Under the pieces are notes generated by a model. The model had not been told where the DNA came from, did not search any database, and saw only the letters and a list, made by a program, of their open reading frames with translations. From Cyrtodaria siliqua (lineage: Eukaryota > Mollusca > Bivalvia > Adapedonta > Hiatellidae): a stretch of DNA of 64,000 nt. This document shows positions 25,631-40,053 of the stretch, one piece after another. The stretch lies in the NCBI GenBank assembly GCA_037043455.1, contig JAWPHD010010987.1:1-64000 (forward strand), given 5' to 3'. Both the position numbers and the translations under genes were made by a program. Position 1 is the first letter of the stretch; every line of letters begins with the position of its first letter.

Positions 25631-28600
25631 TCAAGACACAACGTTAATCTCTTACCAAGTGAGCCCAGAAGTTGCATGTACAAGCCATGACACGGCAACA
25701 ATGAGTTTCACCGTAAGTTTTTCATTTGTATACGTACTTTCAACAGAGATGACCACGTCAGAAATGCCACTGGCACTCTATGGCACGCAAAATGATACTC
25801 GTTGACATTTTATGTTCAAGGGACGTAATTCGTTTACGGGTAAATAGAAAAAATAGAGATAACGTTGCTCTTTCTGCGATCTGAGTGTCCAAATGGTTAT
25901 TATTTTTAAAGGTATTACGTATAGAATATGTACATTATTATCTGGCGTGTTGTAATGGTTGTTACTATGATACTTGTTATGATTATTGCAGCAAACCTGT
26001 ATCAAGACACAACGTTAATCTCTTACCAAGTGAGCCCAGAAGTTGCATGTACAAGCCATGACACGGCAACAATGAGTTTCACCGTAAGTTTTTCATTTGT
26101 ATACGTACTTTCAACAGAGATGACCACGTCAGAAATGCCACTGGCAGTCTATGGCACGCAAAATGATACTCGTTGACATTTTATGTCCAAGGGACGTAAT
26201 TCGTTTACGGGGAAATAGAAAAAAAAATAGAGATAACGTTGCTCTTTCTGCGATCTGAGTGTCCAAATGGTTATTATTTATAAAGGTATTACGTAAAGAA
26301 TATGTACATTATTATCTGGCGTGTTGTAATGGTTGTTACTATGATACTTGTTATGATTATTGCAGCAAACCTGTATCAAGACACAACGTTAATCTCTTAC
26401 CAAGTGAGCCCAGAAGTAGCATGTACAAGCCATGACACGGCAACAATGAGTTTCACCGTAAGTTTTTCATTTGTATACGTACTTTCAACAGAGATGACCA
26501 CGTCAGAAATGCCACTGGCACTCTATGGCACGCAAAATGATACTCGTTGACATTTTATGTCCAAGGGACGTAATTCGTTTACGGGTAAATAGAAAAAATA
26601 GAGATAACGTTGCTCTTTCTGCGATCTGAGTGTCCAAATGGTTATTATTTATAAAGGTATTACGTATAGAATATGTACATTATTATCTGGCGTGTTGTAA
26701 TGGTTGTTACTATGATACTTGTTATGATTATTGCAGCAAACCTGTATCAAGACACAACGTTAATCTCTTACCAAGTGAGCCCAGAAGTTGCATGTACAAG
26801 CCATGACACGGCAACAATGAGTTTCACCGTAAGTTTTTCATTTGTATACGTACTTTCAACAGAGATGACCACGTCAGAAATGCCACTGGCACTCTATGGC
26901 ATGCAAAATGATACTCGTTGACATTTTATGTCCAAGGGACGTAATTCGTTTACGGGTAAATAGAAAAAATAGAGATAACGTTGCTCTTTCTGCGATCTGA
27001 GTGTCCAAATGGTTATTATTTATAAAGGTATTACGTATAGAATATGTACATTATTATCTGGCGTGTTGTAATGGTTGTTACTATGATACTTGTTATGATT
27101 ATTGCAGCAAATCGTATCAAGACACAACGTTAATCTCTTACCAAGTGAGCCCAGAAGTTGCATGTACAAGCCATGACACGGCAACAATGAGTTTCACCGT
27201 AAGTTTTTCATTTGTATACGTACTTTCAACAGAGATGACCACGTCAGAAATGCCACTGACACTCTATGGCACGCAAAATGATACTCGTTGACATTTTATG
27301 TCCAAGGGACGTAATTCGTTTACGGGTAAATAGAAAAAATAGAGATAACGTTGCTCTTTCTGCGATCTGAGTGTGCAAATGGTTATTATTTATAAAGGTA
27401 TTACGTATAGAATATGTACAATATTATCTGGCGTGTTGTAATGGTTGTTACTATGATACTTGTTATGATTATTGCAGCAAACCTGTATCAAGACACAACG
27501 TTAATCTCTTACCAAGTGAGCCCAGAAGTTGCATGTACAAGCCATGACACGGCAACAATGAGTTTCACCGTAAGTTTTTCATTTGTTTACGTACTTTCAA
27601 CAGAGATGACCACGTCAGAAATGCCACTGGCACTCTATGGCACGCAAAATGATACTCGTTGACATTTTATGTCCAAGGGACGTAATTCGTTTACGGGTAT
27701 ATAGAAAAAATAGAGATAACGTTGCTCTTTCTGCGATCTGAGTGTCCAAATGGTTATTAGTTATAAAGGTATTACGTATAGAATATGTACATTATTATCT
27801 GGCGTGTTGTAATGGTTGTTACTATGATACTTGTTATGATTATTGCAGCAAACCTGTATCAAGACACAACGTTAATCTCTTACCAAGTGAGCCCAGAAGT
27901 TGCATGTACAAGCCATGACACGGCAACAATGAGTTTCACCGTAAGTTTTTCATTTGTATACGTACTTTCAACAGAGATGACCACGTCAGAAATGCCACTG
28001 ACACTCTATGGCACGCAAAATGATACTCGTTGACATTTTATGTCCAAGGGACGTAATTCGTTTACGGGTAAATAGAAAAAATAGAGATAACGTTGCTCTT
28101 TCTGCGATCTGAGTGTCCAAATGGTTATTATTTATAAAGGTATTACGTATAGAATATGTACAATATTATCTGGCGTGTTGTAATGGTTGTTACTATGATA
28201 CTTGTTATGATTATTGCAGCAAACCTGTATCAAGACACAACGTTAATCTCTTACCAAGTGAGCCCAGAAGTTGCATGTACAAGCCATGACACGGCAACAA
28301 TGAGTTTCACCGTAAGTTTTTCATTTGTTTACGTACTTTCAACAGAGATGACCACGTCAGAAATGCCACTGGCACTCTATGGCACGCAAAATGATACTCG
28401 TTGACATTTTATGTCCAAGGGACGTAATTCGTTTACGGGTATATAGAAAAAATAGAGATAACGTTGCTCTTTCTGCGATCTGAGTGTCCAAATGGTTATT
28501 AGTTATAAAGGTATTACGTATAGAATATGTACATTATTATCTGGCGTGTTGTAATGGTTGTTACTATGATACTTGTTATGATTATTGCAGCAAACCTGTA

Positions 28601-31600
28601 TCAAGACACAACGTTAATCTCTTACCAAGTGAGCCCAGAAGTTGCATGTACAAGCCATGACACGGCAACAATGAGTTTCACCGTAAGTTTTTCATTTGTA
28701 TACGTACTTTCAACAGAGATGACCACGTCAGAAATGCCACTGGCACTCTATGGCACGCAAAATGATACTCGTTGACATTTTATGTCCAAGGGACGTAATT
28801 CGTTTACGGGTAAATAGAAAAAATAGAGATAACGTTGCTCTTTCTGCGATCTGAGTGTCCAAATGGTTATTATTTATAAAGGTATTACGTATAGAATATG
28901 TACATTATTATCTGGCGTGTTGTAATGGTTGTTACTATGATACTTGTTATGATTATTGCAGCAAACCTCTATCAAGACACAACGTTAATCTCTTACCAAG
29001 TGAGCCCAGAAGTTGCATGTACAAGCCATGACCCGTCAACAATGAGTTTCACCGTAAGTTTTTCATTTGTATACGTACTTTCAACAGAGATGACCACGTC
29101 AGAAATGCCACTGGCACTCTATGGCACGCAAAATGATACTCGTTGACATTTTATGTCCAAGGGACGTAATTCGTTTACGGGTAAATAGAAAAAATAGAGA
29201 TAACGTTGCTCTGTCTGCGATCTGAGTGTCCAAATTGTTATTATTTATAAAGGTATTACGTAAAGAATATGTACATTATTATCTGGCGTGTTGTAATGGT
29301 TGTTAATATGATACTTGTTATGATTATTGCAGCAAACCTGTATCAAGACACAACGTTAATCTCTTACCAAGTGAGCCCAGAAGTTGCATGTAAAAGCCAT
29401 GACACGGCAACAATGAGTTTCACTGTAAGTTTTTCATTTGTATACGTACTTTCAACAGAGATGACCACGTCAGAAATGCAACTGGCACTCTATGGCACGC
29501 AAAATAATACTCGTTGACATTTTATGTCCAAGGGACGTAATTCGTTTACGGGTAAATAGAAAAAATAGAGATAACGTTGCTCTTTCTGCGATCTGAGTGT
29601 CCAAATGGTTATTATTTATAAAGGTATTACGTATAGAATATGTACATTATTATCTGGCGTGTTGTAATGGTTGTTACTATGATACTTGTTATGATTATTG
29701 CAGCAAACCTGTATCAAGACACAACGTTAATCTCTTACCAAGTGAGCCCAGAAGTTGCATGTACAAGCCATGACACGGCAACAATGAGTTTCACCGTAAG
29801 TTTTTCATTTGTATACGTACTTTCAACAGAGATGACCACGTCAGAAATGCCACTGGCACTCTATGGCACGCAAAATGATACTCGTTGACATTTTATGTCC
29901 AAGGGACGTAATTCGTTTACGGGTAAATAGAAAAAATAGAGATAACGTTGCTCTTTCTGCGATCTGAGTGTCCAAATGGTTATTATTTATAAAGGTATTA
30001 CGTATAGAATATGTACATTATTATCTGGCGTGTTGTAATGGTTGTTACTATGATACTTGTTATGATTATTGCAGCAAACCTGTATCAAGACACAACGTTA
30101 ATCTCTTACCAAGTGAGCCCAGAAGTTGCATGTAAAAGCCATGACACGGCAACAATGAGTTTCACTGTAAGTTTTTCATTTGTATACGTACTTTCAACAG
30201 AGATGACCACGTCAGAAATGCCACTGGCACTCTATGACACGCAAAATAATACTCGTTGACATTTTATGTCCAAGGGACGTAATTCGTTTACGGGTAAATA
30301 GAAAAAATAGAGATAACGTTGCTCTTTCTGCGATCTGAGTGTCCAAATGGTTATTATTTATAAAGGTATTACGTATAGAATATGTACATTATTATCTGGC
30401 GTGTTGTAATGGTTGTTACTATGATACTTGTTATGATTATTGCAGCAAACCTGTATCAAGACACAACGTTAATCTGTTACCAAGTGAGCCCAGAAGTTGC
30501 ATGTACAAGCCATGACACGGCAACAATGAGTTTCACCGTAAGTTTTTCATTTGTATACGTACTTTCAACAGAGATGACCACGTCAGAAATGCCACTGGCA
30601 CTCTATGGCACGCAAAATGATACTCGTTGACATTTTATGTCCAAGGGACGTAATTCGTTTACGGGTAAATAGAAAAAATAGAGATAACGTTGCTCTTTCT
30701 GCGATCTGAGTGTCCAAATGGTTATTATTTATAAAGGTATTACGTAAAGAATATGTACATTATTATCTGGCGTGTTGTAATGGTTGTTACTATGATACTT
30801 GTTATGATAATTGCAGCAAACCTGTATCAAGACACAACGTTAATCTCTTACCAAGTGAGCCCAGAAGTTGCATGTACAAGCCATGAAACGGCAACAATGA
30901 GTTTCACCGTAAGTTTTTCATTTGTATACGTACTTTCAACAGAGATGACCACGTCAGAAATGCCACTGGCACTCTATGGCACGCAAAATGATACTCGTTG
31001 ACATTTTATGTCCAAGGGACGTAATTCGTTTACGGGTAAATAGAAAAAATAGAGATAACGTTGCTCTTTCTGCGATCTGAGTGTCCAAATGGTTATTATT
31101 TATAAAGGTATTACGTAAAGAATATGTACATTATTATCTGGCGTGTTGTAATGGTTGTTACTATGATACTTGTTATGATTATTGCAGCAAACCTGTATCA
31201 AGACACAACGTTAATCTCTTACCAAGTGAGCCCAGAAGTTGCATGTACAAGCCATGACACGGCAACAATGAGTTTCACCGTAAGTTTTTCATTTGTATAC
31301 GTACTTTCAACAGAGATGACCACGTCAGAAATGCCACTGGCACTCTATGGCACGCAAATGATACTCGTTGAAATTTTATGTCCAAGGGACGTAATTCGTT
31401 TACGGGTAAATAGAAAAAATAGAGATAACGTTGCTCTTTCTGCGATCTGAGTGTACAAATGGTTATTATTTATAAAGGTATTACGTATAGAATATGTACA
31501 TTATTATCTGGCGTGTTGTAATGGTTGTTACTATAATACTTGTTATGATTATTGCAGCAAACCTGTATCAAGACACAACGTTAATCTCTTACCAAGTGAG

Positions 31601-34600
31601 CCAGAAGTTGCATGTACAAGCCATGACACGGCAACAATGAGTTTCACCGTAAGTTTTTCATTTGTATACGTACTTTCAACAGAGATGACCACGTCAGAAA
31701 TGCCACTGGCACTCTATGGCACGCAAAATGATACTCGTTGACATTTTATGTCCAAGGGACGTAATTCGTTTACGGGTAAATAGAAAAAAGAGAGATAACG
31801 TTGCTCTTTCTGCCATCTGAGTGTCCAAATGGTTATTATTTATAAAGGTATTACGTATAGAATATGTACAATATTATCTGGCGTGTTGTAATGGTTGTTA
31901 CTATGATACTTGTTATGATTATTGCAGCAAACCTGTATCAAGACACAACGTTAATCTCTTACCAAGTGAGCCCAGAAGTTGCATGTACAAGCCATGACAC
32001 GGCAACAATGAGTTTCACCGTAAGTTTTTCATTTGTATACGTACTTTCAACAGAGATGACCACGTCAGAAATGCCACTGGCACTCTATGGCACGCAAAAT
32101 AATACTCGTTGACATTTTATGTCCAAGGGACGTAATTCGTTTACGGGTAAATAGAAAAAATAGAGATAACGTTGCTCTTTCTGCGATCTGAGTGTCCAAA
32201 TGGTTATTATTTTTAAAGGTATTACGTATAGAATATGTACATTATTATCTGGCGTGTTGTAATGGTTGTTACTATGATACTTGTTATGATTATTGCAGCA
32301 AACCTGTATCAAGACACAACGTTAATCTCTTACCAAGTGAGCCCAGAAGTTGCATGTACAAGCCATGACACGGCAACAATGAATTTAACCGTAAGTTTTT
32401 CATTTGTATACGTACTTTCAACAGAGATGACCACGTCAGGAATGCCACTGGCACTCTATGGCACGCAAAATGATACTCGTTGACATTTTATGTCCAAGGC
32501 ACGTAATTCGTTACGGGTAAATAGAAAAAATAGAGATAACATTGCTCTTTCTGCGATCTGAGTGTCCAAATGGTTATTATTTATAAAGGTATTACGTATA
32601 GAATATGTACATTATTATCTGGCGTGTTGTAATGGTTGTTACTATGATACTTGTTATGATTATTGCAGCAAACCTGTATCAAGACACAACGTTAATCTCT
32701 TACCAAGTGAGCCCAGAAGTAGCATGTACAAGCCATGACACGGCAACAATGAGTTTCACCGTAAGTTTTTCATTTGTATACGTACTTTCAACAGAGATGA
32801 CCACGTCAGAAATGCCACTGGCACTCTATGGCACGCAAAATGATACTCGTTGACATTTTATGTCCAAGGGACGTAATTCGTTTACGGGTAAATAGAAAAA
32901 ATAGAGATAACGTTGCTCTTCTGCGATCTGAGTGTCCAAATGGTTATTATTTATAAAGGTATTACGTATAGAATATGTACATTATTATCTGGCGTGTTGT
33001 AATGGTTGTTACTATGATACTTGTTATGATTATTGCAGCACACCTGTATCAAGACACAACGTTAATCTCTTACCGAGTGAGCCCAGAAGTTGCATGTACA
33101 AGCCATGACACGGCAACAATGAGTTTCACCGTAAGTTTTTCATTTGTATACGTACTTTCAACAGAGATGACCACGTCAGAAATGCCACTGGCACTCTTCG
33201 CACGCAAAATGATACTCGTTGACATTTTATGTCCAAGGGACGTAATTCGTTTACGGGTAAATAGAAAAAATAGAGATAACGTTGCTCTTTCTGCGATCTG
33301 AGTGTCCAAATGGTTATTATTTATAAAGGTATTACGTAAAGAATATGTACATTATTATCTGGCGTGTTGTAATGGTTGTTACTATGATACTTGTTATGAT
33401 TATTGCAGCAAACCTGTATCAAGACACAACGTTAATCTCTTACCAAGTGAGCCCAGAAGTTGCATGTACAAGCCATGACACGGCAACAATGAGTTTCACC
33501 GTAAGTTTTTCATTTGTATACGTACTTTCTACAGAGATGACCACGTCAGAAATGCCACTGGCACTCTATGGCACGCAAAATGTTTCTTGTTGACATTTAT
33601 GTCCAAGGGACGTAATTCGTTTACGGGTAAATAGAAAAAATAGAGATAATGTTGCTCTTTCTGCGATCTGAGTGTCCAAATGGTTATTATTTATAAAGGT
33701 ATTACGTATAGAATATGTACATTATTATCTGGCGTGTTGTAATGGTTGTTACTATGATACTTGTTATGATTATTGCAGCAAACCTGTATCAAGACACAAC
33801 GTTAATCTCTTACCAAGTGAGCCCAGAAGTTGCATGTACAAGCCATGACACGGCAACAATGAGTTTCACCGTAAGTTTTTCATTTGTATACGTACTTTCA
33901 ACAGAGATGACCACGTCAGAAATGCCACTGGCACTCTATGGCACGCAAAATGATACTCGTTGACATTTTATGTCCAAGGGACGTAAATCGTTTACGGGTA
34001 ATTAGAAAAAATAGAGATAACGTTGCTCTATCTGCGATCTGAGTGTCCAAATGGTTATTATTTATAAAGGTATTACGTATAGAATATGTACATTATTATC
34101 TGGCATGTTGTAATGGTTGTTACTATGATACTTGTTATGATTATTGCAGCAAACCTGTATCAAGACACAACGTTAATCTCTTACCAAGTGAGCCAAGAAG
34201 TTGCATGGACAAGCCATGACACGGCAACAATGAGTTTCACCGTAAGTTTTTCATTTGTATACGTACTTTCAACAGAGATGACCACGTCAGAAATGCCACT
34301 GGCACTCTATGGCACGCAAAATGATACTCGTTGACATTTTATGTCCAAGGGACGTAATTCGTTTACCGGTAAATAGAAAAAATAGAGATAACGTTGCTCT
34401 TTCTGCGATCTGAGTGACCAAATGGTTATTATTTATAAAGGTATTACGTAAAGAATATGTACATTATTATCTGGCGTGTTGTAATGGTTGTTACTATGAT
34501 ACTTGTTATGATTATTGCAGCAAACCTGTATCAAAACACAACGTTAATCTCTTACCAAGTGAGCCAGAAGTTGCATGTACAAGCCATGACACGGCAACAA

Positions 34601-34826
34601 TGAGTTTCACCGTAAGTTTTTCATTTGTATACGTACTTTCAACAGAGATGACCACGTCAGAAATGCCACTGGCACTCTATGGCACGCAAAATGATACTCG
34701 TTGACATTTTATGTCCAAGGGACGTAATTCGTTTACGGGTAAATAGAAAAAATAGAGATAACGTTGCTCTTTCTGCGATCTGAGTGTCCAAATGGTTATT
34801 ATTTATAAAGGTATTACGTATAGAAT

Positions 34827-35192
34827 ATGTACATTATTATCTGGCGTGTTGTAATGGTTGTTACTATGATACTTGTTATGATTATTGCAGCAAACCTGTA
34901 TCAAGACAACGTCAATCTCTTACCTAGTGAGCCAGAAGTGCATGTACAAGCCATGACACGGCAACAATGAGTTTCACCGTAAGTTTTCATTTGTATACGT
35001 ACTTTCAACAGAGATGACCACGTCAGAAATGCCACTGGCACTCTATGGCACGCAAAATGATACTCGTTGACATTTTATGTCCAAGGGACGTAATTCGTTT
35101 ACGGGTAAATAGAAAAAATAGAGATAACGTTGCTCTTTCTGCGATCTGAGTGTCCAAATGGTTATTATTTATAAAGGTATTACGTATAGAAT
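34827..35192 (+). repeat. Degenerate satellite monomer with several single-base losses (366 bp)
   Basis: This monomer has CAAGACAACGTC where others have CAAGACACAACG, plus CCTAGTGAGCCAGAAGTGCATG and a shortened T run after GTAAG. The net loss is 5 bases, so the usual frame is broken in several places. The neighbour at 34457 shares the single-base loss in GAGCCAGAAG, which links the two, as does a monomer near 31495. Confidence 0.85.
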
Positions 35193-36676
35193 ATGTACAA
35201 TATTATCTGGCGTGTTGTAATGGTTGTTACTATGATACTTGTTATGATTATTGCAGCAAACCTGTATCAAGACGCAACGTTAATCTCTTACCAAGTGAGC
35301 CCAGAAGTTGCATGTACAAGCCATGACACGGCAACAATGAGTTTCACCGTAAGTTTTTCATTTGTATACGTATTTTTAACAGAGATGACCACGTCAGAAA
35401 TGCCACTGGCACTCTATGGCACGCAAAATGATACTCGTTGACATTTTATGTCCAAGGGACGTAATTCGTTTACGGGTAAATAGAAAAAATAGAGATAACG
35501 TTGCTCTTTCTGCGATCTGAGTGTCCAAATGGTTATTATTTATAAAGGTATTACGTAAAGAATATGTACATTATTATCTGGCGTGTTGTAATGGTTGTTA
35601 CTATGATACTTGTTATGATTATTGCAGCAAACCTGTATCAAGACATAACGTTAATCTCTTACCAAGTGAGCCCAGAAGTTGCATGTACAAGCCATGACAC
35701 GGCAACAATGAGTTTCACCGTAAGTTTTTCATTTGTATACGTACTTTCAACAGAGATGACCACGTCAGAAATGCCACTGGCACCCTATGGCACGCAAAAT
35801 GATACTCGTTGATATTTTATGTCCAAGGGACGTAATTCGTTTACGGGTAAATAGAAAAAATAGAGATAACGTTGCTCTTTCTGCGATCTGAGTGTCCAAA
35901 TGGTTATTATTTATAAAGGTATTACGTATAGAATATGTACATTATTATCTGGCGTGTTGTAATGGTTGTTACTATGATACTTGTTATGATTATTGCAGCA
36001 AACCTGTATCAAGACACAACGTTAATCTCTTACCAAGTGAGCACAGAAGTTGCATGTACAAGCCATGACACGGCAACAATGAGTTTCACCGTAAGTTTTT
36101 CATTTGTATACGTACTTTCAACAGAGATGACCACGTCAGAAATGCCTCTGGCACTCTATGGCACGCAAAATGATACTCGTTGACATTTTATGTCCAAGGG
36201 ACGTAATTCGTTTACGGGTAAATAGAAAAAATAGAGATAACGTTGCTCTTTCTGCGATCTGAGTGTCCAAATGGTTATTATTTATAAAGGTATTACGTAT
36301 AGAATATGTACATTATTATCTGGCGTGTTGTAATGGTTGTTACTATGATACTTGTTATGATTATTGCAGCAAACCTGTATCAAGACACAACGTTAATCTC
36401 TTACCAAGTGAGCCCAGAAGTTACATGTGCAAGCCATGACACGGCAACAATGAGTTTCACCGTAAGTTTTTCATTTGTATACGTACTTTCAACAGAGATG
36501 ACCGCGTCAGAAATGCCACTGGCACTCTATGGCACGCAAAATGATACTCGTTGACATTTTATGTCCAAGGGACGTAATTCGTTTACGGGTTAATAGAAAA
36601 AATAGAGATAACGTTGCTCTTTCTGCGATCTGAGTGTCCAAATGGTTATTATTTATAAAGGTATTACGTATAGAAT

Positions 36677-37047
36677 ATGTACATTATTATCTGGCGTGTT
36701 GTAATGGTTGTTACTATGATACTTGTTATGATTATTGCAGCAAACCTGTATCAAGACACAACGTTAATCTCTTACCAAGTGAGCCCAGAAGTTGCATGAA
36801 CAAGCCATGACACGGCAACAATGAGTTTCACCGTAAGTTTTTCATTTGTATACGTACTTTCAACAGAGATGACCACGTCAGAAATGCCACTGGCACTCTA
36901 TGGCACGCAAAATGATACTCGTTGACATTTTATGTCCAAGGGACGTAATTCGTTTACGGGTAAATAGAAAAAATAGAGATAACGTTGCTCTTTCTGCGAT
37001 CTGAGTGTCCAAATGGTTATTATTTATAAAGGTATTACGTATAGAAT
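36677..37047 (+). repeat. Satellite monomer with a nonsense change
   Basis: The monomer has normal length, but TGT at codon 41 is TGA (36797-36799), so the open frame stops halfway. It is otherwise close to consensus. It is one of several examples showing that the frame is not strictly kept. Confidence 0.9.
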
Positions 37048-39645
37048 ATGTACATTATTATCTGGCGTGTTGTAATGGTTGTTACTATGATACTTGTTAT
37101 GATTATTGCAGCAAACCTGTATCAAGAAACAACGTTAATCTCTTACCAAGTGAGCCCAGAAGTTGCATGTACAAGCCATGACACGGCAACAATGAGTTTC
37201 ACCGTAAGTTTTTCATTTGTATACGTACTTTCAACAGAGATGACCACGTCAGAAATGCCACTGGCACTCTATGGCACGCAAAATGATACTCGTTGACATT
37301 TTATGTCCAAGGGACGTAATTCGTTTACGGGTAAATAAAAAAAATAGAGATAACGTTGCTCTTTCTGCGATCTGAGTGTCCGAATGGTTATTATTTATAA
37401 AGGTATTACGTATAGAATATGTACATTATTATCTGGCGTGTTGTAATGGTTGTTACTATGATACTTGTTATGATTATTGCAGCAAACCTGTATCAAGACA
37501 CAACGTTAATCTCTTACCAAGTGAGCCCAGAAGTTGCATGTACAAGCCATGACACGGCAACAATGAGTTTCACCGTAAGTTTTTCATTTGTATACATACT
37601 TTCAACAGAGATGACCACGTCAGAAATGTCACTGGCACTCTATGGCACGCAAAATGATACTCGTTGACATTTTATGTCCAATGGACGTAATTCGTTTACG
37701 GGTAAATAGAAAAAATAGAGATACCGTTGCTCTTTCTGCGATCTGAGTGTCCAAATGGTTATTATTTATAAAGGTATTACGTATAGAATATGTACATTAT
37801 TATCTGGCGTGTTGTAATGGTTGTTACTATGATACTTGTTATGATTATTGCAGCAAACCTGTATCAAGACACAACGTTAATCTCTTACCAAGTGAGCCCA
37901 GAAGTTGCATGTACAAGCCATGACACGGCAACAATGAGTTTCACCGTAAGTTTTTCATTTGTATACGTACTTTCAACAGAGATGACCACGTCAGAAATGC
38001 CACTGGCACTCTATGGCACGCAAAATGATACTCGTTGACATTTTATGTCCAAGGGACGTAATTCGTTTACGGGTAAATAGAAAAAATAGAGATAACGTTG
38101 CTCTTTCTGCGATCTGAGTGTCCAAATGGTTATTATTTATAAAGGTATTACGTATACAATATGTACATTATTATCTGGCGTGTTGTAATGGTTGTTACTA
38201 TGATACTTGTTATGATTATTGCAGCAAACCTGTATCAAGACACAACGTTAATCTCTTACCAAGTGAGCCCAGAAGTTGCATGTACAAGCCATGACACGGC
38301 AACAATGAGTTTCACCGTAAGTTTTTCATTTGTATACGTACTTTCAACAGAGATGACCACGTCAGAAATGCCACTGGCACTCTATGGCACGCAAAATGAT
38401 ACTCGTTGACATGTTATGTCCAAGGGACGTAATTCGTTTACGGGTAAATAGAAAAAATAGAGATAACGTTGCTCTTTCTGCGATCTGAGTGTCCAAATTG
38501 TTATTATTTATAAAGGTATTACGTAAAGAATATGTACATTATTATCTGGCGTGTTGTAATGGTTGTTACTATGATACTTGTTATGATTATTGCAGCAAAC
38601 CTGTATCAAGACACAACGTTAATCTCTTACCAAGTGAGCCCAGAAGTTGCATGTACAAGCCATGACACGGCAACAATGAGTTTCACCGTAAGTTTTTCAT
38701 TTGTATACGTACTTTCAACAGAGATGACCACGTCAGAAATGCCACTGGCACCCTATGGCACGCAAAATGATACTCGTTGACATTTTATGTCCAAGGGACG
38801 TAATTCGTTTACGGGTAAATAGAAAAAAATAGAGATAACGTTGCTCTTTCTGCGATCTGAGTGTCCAAATGGTTATTATTTATAAAGGTATTACGTATAG
38901 AATATGTACATTATTATCTGGCGTGTTGTAATGGTTGTTACTATGATACTTGTTATGATTATTGCAGCAAACCTGTATCAAGACACAACGTTAATCTCTT
39001 ACCAAGTGAGCCCAGAAGTTGCATGTACAAGCCATGACACGGCAACAATGAGTTTCACCGTAAGTTTTTCATTTGTATACGTACTTTCAACAGCGATGAC
39101 CACGTCAGAAATGCCACTGGCACTCTATGGCACGCAAAATGATACTCGTTGACATTTTATGTCCAAGGGACGTAATTCGTTTACGGGTAAATAGAAAAAA
39201 TAGAGATAACGTTGCTCTTTCTGCGATCTGAGTGTCCAAATGGTTATTATTTATAAAGGTATTACGTAAAGAATATGTACATTATTATCTGGCGTGTTGT
39301 AATGGTTGTTACTATGATACTTGTTATGATTATTGCAGCAAACCTGTATCAAGACACAACGTTAATCTCTTACCAAGTGAGCCAAGAAGTTGCATGTACA
39401 AGCCATGACACGGCAACATTGAGTTTCACCGTAAGTTTTTCATTTGTATACGTACTTTCAACAGAGATGACCACGTCAGAAATGCCACTGGCACTCTATG
39501 GCACGCAAAATGATACTCGTTGACATTTTATGTCCAAGGGACGTAATTCGTTTACGGGTAAATAGAAAACATAGAGATAACGTTGCTCTTTCTGCGATCT
39601 GAGTGTCCAAATGGTTATTATTTATAAAGGTATTACGTAAAGAAT

Positions 39646-40053
39646 ATGTACATTATTATCTGGCGTGTTGTAATGGTTGTTACTATGATACTTGTTATGA
39701 TTATTGCAGCAAACCTGTATCAAGACACAACGTTAATCTCTTACCAAGTGAGCCCAGAAGTTGCATGTACAAGCCATGACACGGCAACAATGAGTTTCAC
39801 CGTAAGTTTTTCATTTGTATACGTACTTTCAACAGAGATGACCACGTCAGAAATGCCACGTACTTTCAACAGAGATGACCACGTCAGAAATGCCACTGGC
39901 ACTCTATGGCACGCAAAATGATACTCGTTGACATTTTATGTCCAAGGGACGTAATTCGCTTACGGGTAAATAGAAAACATAGAGATAACGTTGCTCTATC
40001 TGCGATCTGAGTGTCCAAATGGTTATTATTTATAAAGGTATTACGTAAAGAAT
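39646..40053 (+). repeat. Long satellite monomer (408 bp) with a 37-bp internal tandem duplication
   Basis: The segment from CGTACTTTCAAC to AAATGCCA occurs twice in direct succession, at 39822-39858 and 39859-39895. The step to the next monomer is 408 = 371 + 37. The duplication joins at a CGT/CCACGT microhomology, the usual signature of replication slippage. The open frame is shifted and ends at 39921. Confidence 0.93.
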
